This document shows positions 23,461 through 33,894 of a stretch of DNA of 64,000 nt, piece after piece. The DNA comes from Oryzias latipes (Eukaryota > Chordata > Actinopteri > Beloniformes > Adrianichthyidae), in the NCBI RefSeq assembly GCF_002234675.1, contig NC_019866.2, forward strand, positions 542,083-606,082, read 5' to 3'. The notes under the pieces are model-generated. The model saw only the letters and a program-made list of their open reading frames with translations. It had not been told where the DNA came from and did not search any database. Within the stretch, counting starts at the first letter, position 1; every line of letters starts with the position of its first letter. A program made the translations under genes and the position numbers.

Positions 23461-23655
23461 TAGTAAATGCGCATGCGCACGATGACTCAGGGTAGCTTGT
23501 CTGTAAATGACGTCACAGCTGCTCCTCTTGCGCAGCAGCCACGCCCACTGCTCCAGACAAACTCTGCGCTTGTTCAGCTGTCAGTCTCCGACGATCCGGA
23601 CCGGACAGCGGACCCTCGGAACCAGCAGCAGCCGCAGAACCGCGAACCGAGCCAG
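23461..23655 (+). promoter_or_regulatory. mvp: mvp promoter and non-coding first exon
   Basis: A TATA-less region holds the palindromic NRF1 site TGCGCATGCGCA (23468-23479), an AP-1 site TGACTCA (23483-23489), a full CRE TGACGTCA (23508-23515) and a GC-box-like CCACGCCCAC (about 23539-23548). The GC-rich sequence after them ends in GCCAG|GTGAGC, a good donor at 23655 that pairs with the acceptor before the ATG-bearing exon at 24892. The start of transcription is inferred to lie between about 23520 and 23600. Confidence 0.6.
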
Positions 23656-24924
23656 GTGAGCGGTCGCAGCGAAGCCGCAGCTTTTAGGGAAAAGTTCTGC
23701 TTGGTTCGCGGGTCCGGTTCCGTTCGAACTGAAACCGCTTCGTTGCTGCGCAGCGTTCTTTACTCCCACGTCTGTTCAGGACCGGAAGTTCCTGCTCACG
23801 GTGTTTGAGGAAATGCTGCGCGTGCACGCGCCGCAGCTATCTCTGTAATCTTGACTCTTAATCCTGACGGTTCTGCAGAACCTGCAGGAAGAACCGGACC
23901 ACTTAAAAGTTCTTCTAAGTTCACTTGAAGGTCCGAGAAAAGTTCTTGCAGCTTCGGCCCGGTCTGGTCCAGGTCCGATCCGGTCCAGGACTGTTTCCGC
24001 TGATGGTCCACCTGGTTCTGCAGGTGTGAACGTTCACCCGAACCATTTGGACCAATCGGAACTCTGGTTCTCTGGAGAATAAATGCCTCTGTTCTCCTGC
24101 AGATGAACTCGGTTCGGTTCACTTCAGTGAACGCAGACGGACTAAAGAGGAGCAGAACCAAACTTTGGGTCCAGTTTCTGACTGGGTCATCAGAACTGAC
24201 CATAGGGGGCGGAGCCTCAGCCTTCATCCACATTAGCGGAAAGACTGAAGGAGAAGTTCAACCTTTACCTGAAACTCCTTAAAGCAGAAACGACTATTTC
24301 AGTCCGCACGCGCTCGGTCCGCACGCGCCTGGTCTGCACGCGCTCTGTTTCTGCACCCTGTTTTCGAAGAATTGGGTCACGTGACCCTTCCTGGGATCTG
24401 GCCCCTCCTCCGTCACAGGGGCGAATTCTATGGATTTTTGCATTTTATATAAAGTTTCCGTGTTTGAATCCAAAGTCCAGACTGATCCTGATCCGGGATC
24501 CAGCGGAAGGTTCTGGTCATAAGAGCTGGTTCTGAAGCAGAGTTCTGGTTCTGGGGTTTGGCTTTCTGAGAACTGCTCCTGAGGTTAAAGCTCAGCTCAG
24601 GTGTGTCAGACAGGTGTGTTTGAACAGGAAGGACCATTTCCATACGGTCGGTCAGTTCTGTCCTCCTGGATGTAGGCGGTTCCTCTGAGACTCCCCACCC
24701 CCACAGGTTAATTTAGTCTTTCAGGAACGTTCACCTGAGAGCCTCACCTTTACCTGCAGCTGACCAAAGGTTCAAAAGCCGCCTGCGGTTCAGGAGACTG
24801 GTGGTGGTGGTGGGGGGGTAAATTCTTCTTTCGGGGTGGGGCACGTTGGTCCGTACCTGCTCCAGTGGCTGTAAGGTGTTTTTCTCCGCAGCGTTTCTCA
24901 CCTGAAGTCAACCAACCAACCAGG

Positions 24925-27900
24925 ATGGAGAAGCAGACGGAACCGTCCATCATCCGGATCCCCCCCCACCACTACATCCACGTCCTGGACCAGAACACCA
25001 ACATCGCCCGCGTGGAGATCGGACCTCTCACCTACATCCGCCAAGACAATGAGAAGTCAGTAAGCGCCCCCTGCTGGCCGTCTGGGTGGGTGTGACGGTT
25101 ACATGAGCGTCTGCTGTGGTTCTGCTCAGAGTTCTCTTCCTGCCGGTCCGGATGATCATGGTTCCGCCCCGCCACTTCTGCGTGGTGTCCAACCCCGTGG
25201 CCCGCGACGACGACAACCAGGTCCTCTTCGACCAGTCCGGACAGGCCAAGCTACGGCACGCGGACCTGGAGATCCGGCTCACCCAAGACCCCTTCCCGCT
25301 GTACCCGGGGGAGGAGGTCAAGCAGGTGAGCAACCCCCCCCTGAACAGCAGAACCGACCCGGACCCGCTTTCACCTCCGCCCTCTGCTTTCAGGCCGTGA
25401 CGCCGCTGCAGATCGTCTACCCGGACACGGCGCTGCGTCTGCAGGCTCTGCTGGACTTTGAGGACGACGAGGGACTGAAACGGGTCGCTGGAGACGAGTG
25501 GCTGTTTGAGGGTCCCGGTACGTCTGGTCTGTGTGCGCAGCGTGGGTTTGATTCCTGAGGTTTCACCGCTCCAGGATTCTACAGTCCGGTTTCTGTATCA
25601 AAAGGACTTTTGCTGGTTTTGCTCCTGTAGTTTGAGGAGTCAAAGGAAGAGTTGTGACCCCGCCCACATCTACTCTGTATTGAACCCTTTAACACCAGAG
25701 CTGCCGCCGGCCACGCCTAAAACACGCTCTCTGACATGACGGTCTGTGAGCCTTTGTGTCGTGGAGAAAGCGGCTCGTCTTATTGTTATGTCACACATTA
25801 CTGCGGTAAAGTAACGGCGTGACGCCGCTTTAGCCTCACAATCTGCGGATTCCCGTTAATTGTTGAAAGAAGGTCAACAGCGGCGCTGAAACTCCGGCGC
25901 CAAAGGGCCGCCAAAGTCTTCAGAGGTTGGTTTGGGTGGAGGTGCAGCGGAGGGAAACGTCCGGCTGTGCGGGAACGCCGTTTGACGTGTTCCCGGTTCC
26001 TCTGTTGGCTTCAGGGACCTACATTCCCAGGAAGGAGGTGGTGGTTCTGGAGACCATCAAGGCCACCGTGATCCGGGAGAACCAGGCCATCCGACTGAGA
26101 GCCCGCAAAGAGGGCAAAGACCGGGGCGGCGTCCAAAGAGTCACAGGTAACACCCCCCCACCAAAACCCAGACACTGAGCAGATCAGAACCGAGAGGTTT
26201 TGAGGAGCAGGAATGAAGAACATTACCGGTCCATACCGGTCCATGCTAAATCCCCTTTCCCATCCAACCCCCCATTGATCTTCTGGAGTAGTCTGTGTCC
26301 AGAGGTCAGGCTATGGGGGGGTGGGGGTGTTAGTTCAAAGGTCTGGATCAGGACAACAGAACCGATCCGTGACTGACCCGAGTTCCTCTCATCCAGGTGA
26401 GGAGTGGCTCGTCAGTAAGGTGGGGGCCTACCTGCCAGGTGCCCACGAGGAGGTCATCGATATCGTCAACGCCTTCATTCTGACTGACAAGGTGACTCCT
26501 CCCCTCATGCGGTGCAGCAGACGCGCACCGCATGAGGCTGTCTGGGACATCCCTGCATCAACGTTAGAAAAACTGAGGTTCTGGTATGGATCCCTGAGGA
26601 ACCCCGTCACTGATCCTCAGCTGGAAATGACAGCATTTCCACTTCTGTGCTAGACTGCACGATGTGTACAGGAAGACTTGTTTTAATTCTTAAGAGAAAA
26701 AGGTTTTCAAAATAAAGGTCATGTGTTGACTTCTACAGTCTCGTTTGACATGACCGGCGTCTCCGGCATCCTGCCGTTTCTGCCGCGTGCGTCAGCATCC
26801 ACAGAACTTCTCCGTCTCGTCCGTCCTCAGAAAGCGCTGCACGTCCGCGCCCTGCGCCCCTTCAAGGATGCCGGCGGCCACGATCGCCGCACCGGCGAGG
26901 AGTGGCTGGTCACCATGGCGGACAGAGAGGCGCACATCCCGTCCGTGGCGGAGGAAGTGGTGGACGTGGTGGACGTGACCACGCTGAACAGCCGGCAGTA
27001 CTGCGTGATTCTGGACCCGGTCGGACCCGACGGGAAACCTCAGCTGGGCCAGAAGAAGGTGGTGAAGGTGAGGCCAGGTGGAGGTCGTCGGCTTCTTCCT
27101 GTGAGGCTGAATGAGACGGACGGGGACGTTTTCCCGTTTCCTTTGGAGTAAACGTCTCTTCCTCTTCCTGGTCAGGGCGAACGCTCCTTCTTCCTGCAGC
27201 CGGGGGAGCAGCTGGAGAACGGCATCCAGAACGTGTACGTGCTGTCGGAGGACGAAGGTCTGGTCCTGCGGGCGGTGGAGGCGTTCACTGACACTGAGGT
27301 GAGGAGACGCCGCGGTCTTCATCCTGACGACAGACCCGCTCCTGCTGCGGTTCTGAGGACTCACGTTCCAAACAGGAAGTTTGCAGAACTTCCTGTTTGG
27401 ACGGCTTGAGACGCTCAGAGGACGGGTCTCAGGTCGGCATCAGAATGTTCTGCCTGAATCTGAGGTCTGATTGATCCGTCTGTGTCGGTCCGTTTATCTA
27501 AGTTTAACCTTTGGTTCGTTAGAGCGTCCACATGATTAGTTTATCTGCTCGCCAACGTGAGATAACTGGAGGAAGAGTTTACCCAGAATCCTCTGGGGGA
27601 GGCGTGGCCACATCAGGGATAAAGCAGAAAGCATTAAACTCCTCAGACATCATCATCAGCTGTGGTTCTGTGAACGTGGAGGGATGAGGCTCAGACTCTT
27701 GGGCGGGGTGACAGATCACCATGATACTCCCACCACAGGCCTCGGCGCTCTGGCTCGTCTGGGCTGTGGAACCGGTTTGGTCTCACCGTTTCAGGTGTGT
27801 CCAGGTGTGTCCAGGTGTGTCCAGGTGTGTGTTGGTTTCCCAACCAAGCTGGAGGTTCCTGTGGCCACGCCCCATCAAACAAACACCAGCTGGGGGGAGG

Positions 27901-30900
27901 GGGGGGGGCTTGTATAACTGGTTCCTCAGGAGGGATGATAAGAAGCCGCTTTGCATTTTTTATTGAAGCGAGAACTTCCTGCAGGTGTGGAGGGGCGTGT
28001 CAGCCCCCCCCCCCCCCTCACCTGGTCTGTCCTTTGTTCCGCTTCTGGGGAGAAGATTTGGCAGTAATCTGATTACTTCCTGTGAATATTGTCAGAACCC
28101 TCTTTGCCCCTCCCCCTTTATTTCTCAATTTTTCTTCTGTGCATTTTTGGTGTTTTTTTTCAACCCTCCCCCCCATTGCCATGGTAACCTCCTCCCCCTC
28201 TGTTGTCTGTCAGCATGATGGCGAGGAGGAGGAGGAAGATCCTGAGGAGGAGGAGCGGAGAGAGAGCGGAGCAAAGCGTTTCCGGTCCGGCGGCATCGTG
28301 CGGCGCCCCGGAGACCGCTGGATGCTCCGCGGCCCCATCGAGTACGTCCCCCCCATCAACGTGGAGGTGGTGCTGAAGCAGCACGCCATCCCGCTGGACG
28401 AGAACGAGGGGATCTACGTCCGGGACATGAAGACGGGAAAGGTCGCGTTCGGGAGCGAAATGCCTTATTGTCCTATCAGAACGCCGGTCATCATGGTTTT
28501 CATTGTAATGTGGGCGTGGCTTCTCAGGTGCGCGCTGTCATTGGCCACACCTACATGCTGAACCAGGATGAGGAGCTGTGGGAGAAGGAGCTTCCCGCCA
28601 ACGTGGAGGCGCTGCTGACGTCCCGCGTCGACCCGCTGGCCGACCGCTCCACCCGCTTCCCCACAGGGGATGGCGTGCCGAGGAACAAGACCAGGGTGGT
28701 GACCTTCAGGGTGCCCCACAACGCCGCCGTGCAGGTGTACGACTACAGGGAGAAGAGGGCCAGGTGAGCTTCCTGTCACGTGGGGCGGCGGCGGCGGCGG
28801 CAGCGGTGGCGGCGGCTGACGGCGCTGTGCTCTGTCCTCAGGGTGGTGTTCGGGCCCGAGCTGGTGATGCTGGGACCGGACGAGCAGTTCACCATGCTGT
28901 CGCTGTCCGGAGACAAACCCAAGAGGGCCAACGTCATCAAGGCCATCTGCCTGCTGCTGGGGCCCGACTTCTTCACCGACATCATCACCATCGAGACGGC
29001 CGACCACGCCCGCCTGCAGCTGCAGCTCTCCTACAACTGGTGGGTTGCAGACCCCACAGAGCTGCGTCCCCCCCGCACACGGTTTTTATGAGGTGGGCGG
29101 GGCTATCTGGTCATGCTGCCCCTCCCCCTTAAAGCCATAGGTTATCACCCCCCCCGGAGCTGCAGGTCAGCGTCATCTTTAGGACACGCCCCTTTTATGC
29201 ACTTTGCTGCCTCCAGTGGTTGTTTGGTTACTGTGTGTGTGGGAGGGGGGGGGGGGTTGACCTGCTGCCCCTCACGTTTTTTGTCTGCAGGCATTTCGAC
29301 GTGAAGCCTGCGTCTGACGTGGCGGCGGCAGCGGCGCTCTTCTCCGTGCCGGATTTCGTGGGCGACGCCTCCAAAGCCATCGCCTCCCGGATCAGAGGCG
29401 CCGTTGCCTCCGTGCAGTTTGACGACTTCCATAAGGTACGCCGCCTGGGACATCTGGACTAAAGTCCACCGAGATCTATGGGACGAAACCGGTCCAGAAC
29501 TGTGAGGAAACTGGTAATTCTGAACAGGACTGTAAAATAGGTAAATTAGGTTTGTTCCCCTTCAGTTTCCTGCACACAGAAATGAATGAATAATGACTCG
29601 GAGACAAAACTTATCTTCAGTGGTAGTTTACTCCGTACAAGAAGCACAAATTTGTAGGAAGGGTTACAGACAGATGGACAGGCTGCTGCATCAAAGTCCG
29701 AACAACGGAGCTCAGAGATGGGCTTGGTATATGAACCCTGTATTTGCATATTTAGAAGATCATCTGATAAACACTGGTGTTAAAATCACGCCCACAGGTT
29801 GTTGCAGGCTAGATGGTTGAAGGTCAGGGAGCTTCAAATGTCAGATCTCTCTGAGGTTATCACAGACGTTTACCAGAACACAAACACCAGCACACACAAA
29901 AAGGAAAAAGGGAGGATGAGGAATGTTAGGAGACAATAGTCTTGTTTGTGCTGTCTTCAAATGTAATATAATTTTGAGATGATAATCCATAATGAATAAA
30001 GTTTAAACCATTAGTGTAATAAAATTAAAAGGGAGTTTCTAACTATTCTGTTTCTAATTATTCTTAACAAGAACCTCCTGTCTGTCCCTGCAGAACTCAA
30101 ACCGGATCATCTGCTCCGCCGTGTTCGGCTTCGATGAGAAAATGGCGGTCCGGTCCAGCCTTCGCTTCCCGCAGAACAACCTGATAATCAGCAGCGTGGA
30201 CATCCAGTCCGTGGAGCCCGTGGACCAGAGGACCCGGGACGCCCTGCAGAAGAGCGTTCAGCTCGCCATCGAGATCACCACCAACTCCCAGGAAGCAACC
30301 GCCAGGTCCGGCGCTCGCGCATGGTTCTGCTGAAGTCCTGCTGAGGTTGATGAGGTTCTGTTCACCTGCAGACACGAGGCGGAACGGCTGGAGCAGGAGG
30401 CCCAGGGCAAGCTGGAGAGGCAGAAGATCACGGACCAGGCGCAGGCAGAGAAGGCCCGCAAGGAGCTGCTGGAGCTGGAGGCCCTCAGGTGAGGGGTGGG
30501 GCCTCTGGCCTGGGGGCGGGCCTTAATGTCTACTAGCTTATCGGAGGACTGCATGTCCAGAACCCCTCAAGATCCGTGACCGTTTAGGTGATTCTCTTTT
30601 CCTCCAGCGCCGCCGTGGAGAGCACCGGCGCCGCAAAGGCCGAGGCTCAGTCCCGGGCTGAGGCGGCTCGCATTCAGGGGGAGGCGGCGGTCAACGAGGC
30701 CAAGCTGAAGGCCGAGGCTATGAGGATCGAGGCGGTGCGTTTCTACTTCCTGTTTCTGCTCAGAGCTTCAACAAACCCATCAGAGGAGTGTCGGCGTTTA
30801 ATGAGCTTTAAATCCTCAGAAAAGTCTTGGTTCTGTGGTTCCTGTTTTGACTGAGATATACCTTATGTAGCTCCGCCCATTTTGCTCTGTTCTGTAAAGA

Positions 30901-31558
30901 TCAGACCCGGTTCCAAACATCAGAACCGGAGCCTGACGGGCTGAAAGTGTGGATAGTGATCTAGAGAAACTGGGACTGACTGCTCCTTTGTTTTGAAAAA
31001 CGGTGGTGTTGGTGCAGGAGGCGGAGCTAGAGCGCCTGGCGAAGGCTCGGGAGCAGGAGCTGAACTACAAGAAGCAGATGGACAGCTTGGAGGTGGAGAA
31101 ACAGGCTCAGCTGTCGGACATCGAGTCCAAACGCTTCCATAGGATCATGGAGAGTCTGGGCGGAGATACGCTGAGAGAGATCGCCAGAGCCGGACCAGAA
31201 CTGCAGGTACGGCTCCAAACCGGGGCATTTGGGGGTGGGGCATTAAAGATGAGATGTGATTGACATGTGATTGACCCTCTACAGTCAGGATAAAGTCATT
31301 TCTCAGACATTTTTCCAGAAATTATTCTGCACTTCAATAAAAATCAATAGAAACTTTGCAGAATAATTGAGATGTTTTGTAAAAGTTTAGTCTTTGATCT
31401 TCTGTTCGGATGATGACGCTACCCGTTTCCTGCAGGTGAAGATGCTGCAGAGTCTCGGCCTGAAGTCCACCATCATCACCGACGGCTCGTCACCCATCAA
31501 CCTCTTCACCACCGCCACCGGCCTGGTGGGGGCGCTGCCGGGCCAGGGACAGTCCTAG
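24925..31558 (+). CDS. mvp: Major vault protein (MVP), complete
   Basis: Coding exons: 24925-25055, 25130-25325, 25394-25517, 26015-26146, 26397-26491, 26831-27067, 27176-27298, 28214-28441, 28528-28763, 28842-29039, 29291-29435, 30094-30305, 30372-30488, 30608-30734, 31018-31206 and 31436-31558 (TAG). They sum to 2613 nt, or 870 residues, against 893 in human. The exon with the ATG opens at 24892. MVP is the main shell protein of the cytoplasmic vault ribonucleoprotein. Visible in order are the N-terminal MVP repeats ([48 protein letters not shown] twice, [17 protein letters not shown]), the shoulder domain ([16 protein letters not shown] to [17 protein letters not shown]), and the charged A/E/R cap helix ending in [18 protein letters not shown]. 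Compared with mammals, exon 28214-28441 carries a very acidic insert and the C-terminal tail is shorter. The donor at 28441 is weak (GTCGCG). An ATTAAA signal follows at 31791. Confidence 0.96.
27299..28213 (+). other. mvp intron before the acidic-insert exon
   Basis: This is the largest mvp intron. It contains the 27368-27400 hairpin, a short CAGGTGTGTC tandem repeat (about 27793-27832), poly-G at 27897-27909 and poly-C at 28005-28018. No additional exon was recognised. Confidence 0.65.
27368..27400. repeat. Perfect 14-bp hairpin in an mvp intron
   Basis: CCAAACAGGAAGTT, loop TGCAG, AACTTCCTGTTTGG. It lies in the 915-bp intron between 27298 and 28214. This intron also holds four tandem copies of TGTCCAGG-type sequence (about 27795-27830) and a poly-C run near 28006-28018. 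Confidence 0.9.
29436..30093 (+). other. mvp intron, AT-rich
   Basis: A 658-bp intron within the shoulder-domain coding region. It is AT-rich in its second half, with no exon or clear repeat recognised. Confidence 0.6.
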
Positions 31559-31800
31559 TCAGGAGGAGGAGGGACTGACACAACTGTCCTGTGTTCATGT
31601 CAGCAGAAATGTTTTCTTAAGCTCCGCCTCCCACGTTGTTATAGGGAGGAAATGGTTCTGATTGGTGGTTGTTCAGCTGCTCTGTTGTCGTTCAGGAAGC
31701 TGAAGTTCAACAAACTGAACTGTTGGCTCAAATGTGCCTCCAAACCGCCTGAAGCTGCAGACGGTTTCTCTGTTTTTCTTCCTCTGCCACATTAAAACAT
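31559..31800 (+). promoter_or_regulatory. mvp: mvp 3' UTR with ATTAAA poly-A signal
   Basis: The variant hexamer ATTAAA at 31791-31796 lies 232 nt after the stop codon and is the first plausible polyadenylation signal downstream of mvp. Confidence 0.5.
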
Positions 31801-33682
31801 TTAAAAATACGATGTCCAGGCGTGTCTGCATCGAGTTTACACACGTGAAAAAATACTAAAGCTGGGAGAAACGCTGACCGTGGGCCCCCCATGGCCTCTG
31901 AAGCCCCCACCTCCAGCATGGATTTAAGGTGGTAATTTTTCTAGCTGAGGAAAGGATTCACATCAAGTGTAGGCCTACAGGAGATTAAATTATGGAGTTA
32001 TTTCAGTCTCAATAATCAGAAATGCACACAACCTATTTCACAAATACACACGCTCCGATTTTTAAATTGGATTTCATTTCTACTTTAAAGCGATGGTCCT
32101 GAATATTTCTGCAGTCGGATATCGGTGAAGGTTTTCATGTATCCAGATGTTGTGTTGAGGTTGAGTCTGGGCATCTGGAGACCACTGATGGCTGACGGCT
32201 GAAGCCATCTGGATGAGACGCTCTGACGTCCCGACTGACCCTGAAGGTCCCTGCAGCTCGTGGTGCTCAGTCTGTCCAGCAGGGGGCGCTCACAGATCTC
32301 TACGGGAAGTTGAGGGTCTGAGGTTCAAACTGAAGGATCAGATTTTTGGTTTCACCTGCTAAAGGACAAACCTAACCCCAGTTCAGATTTGGAATTGCTT
32401 TATTTCAAGGAATGGAAGCAAAAAAACAGATTCCTACACACATCCACATTAAAGTTACGCTGTAGTTACCTTTAATCATAAACGGATATATTCGTACACC
32501 TCAGGGACATGATTCATTGAATCCGTTAGAGTTTGATTGTCTGAAAAGGCGTGGAAGGAAGTGAACTTCTATAATTTGCTCCCGTTTTGTTTATTGATTC
32601 ATAAATTCTAATGAATCCGTTTCTTTAAGGAAGGAAAACAGGAAAAGCTTCTGTTCCTCTGAATGCGCTTCCCGCTGTAAAGATGGATTTTGAAACTTTT
32701 ACTCTTAGAAATGTTTGCAAATTTAAAACCATCAAACCTTAAACTCCTTGAATGAGTTCATAGAAATGTTTGTAAGCTCAGAATAAAGGCGGTTTTCCAT
32801 CATCATCATCATCATCATCAGTACCATCTCCAGATGAAGATGAACGGATTCATTTCATCATCTTCAGGGTCAGACTCTGCTGCCTCCAGACAGACTTTAG
32901 ACCTTCTTTATTAAATACCTGTACACCCCACTCCTAATAATGGAAACAGACTTTCATCCCAGCAGACATTGGTGGCGGCTGAGCCGCTCAAATTTCCCAG
33001 GATTCATCGGTCACGTAACCCAATCAGAGGGAGCTAATCGAATCCCAAAGGATCTCGCTCATCCAGCCGCCTCTGCTTTTCCTGCCATGCCTCCATCCGT
33101 CTTCTGATGATCCACAGTCGTCTTCAGAGCTGAAACCTTGTCAAAATAAAAGTCTACGCTGCGGTGACCGTCTCTCAGAGAACTTCATTTGAAGTTTTGT
33201 TTTTGTTTCACACGTTAACATGTTATTAATAATTATGTAATCATACTTTTGTGTATTTTCATCTACATTTAGTGTAAATTCCTCTGCAGAGCAGAGTGTT
33301 GGCTCCTTCGTCTGGGTCTTTACTCCGGATCAGCTGAAGGTTTTCTCAACAGGGTCGCAGGTTGTGATGCAGTAAAAGCTGCGATCTAGAGTCAGCGCCA
33401 TTGCAAACGAATGGAACGAGGAAGAGATTACTTTTATCAAAAGAAAACAAACGTTTTTGTGAATGATTGACAGACTGTTCATTCATGAAGTCAGTTCGGC
33501 TCCAGTTTGAGACTTTAGGAAAACCATTTCTACTGGTTCTGACCCACACAGATGTTAAAGACCAGAAGACGAAACGCAGACCAGAAATTCCATTTCAGCA
33601 GATATCCAAAGATATTTATGATTAAAAAAGAAATGTCCTCCTCGTCTCTCCACATGTAGTCTCAGCTGAGAAATCCTTCCTT
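31801..33682. other. Intergenic region between mvp and the L1 insertion
   Basis: AT-rich, with no gene recognised. It contains an (ATC)n/(CAT)n microsatellite at about 32800-32820 and a strong CTCF-like motif at 32276-32290. Confidence 0.6.
32276..32290 (+). promoter_or_regulatory. Strong CTCF-like motif
   Basis: CCAGCAGGGGGCGCT is a near-ideal match to the vertebrate CTCF core. It lies downstream of mvp, between mvp and prrt2. Binding is not shown by sequence. Confidence 0.55.
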
Positions 33683-33690
33683 AATAATGA

Positions 33691-33894
33691 CACACAGGGG
33701 CGTGCACATGCGATCCCGCACACACACGCCGACATACTGCAATCACCTCACACAGGCTCTCATAGGACGCACGCGACACGCAGCTCACATAGCCAGAAAA
33801 CGTTCACGCGCACAGCGCTTCTCAATGCGGGCACGCGCACACGGAACGGTACACAAGCACTACTTAGCTTTACACCTTTTCAGTCAGAGCAGTT
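33691..33894 (+). other. CpG-rich leader of the L1-type element
   Basis: A 204-bp stretch rich in ACGCAC/GCGCAC and CpG, unlike the A-rich ORF that follows. It could be a true 5' UTR of an ORF1-less family, or the remnant left by truncation just upstream of ORF2. It may hold promoter activity, which is inferred from its CpG content only. Confidence 0.5.
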
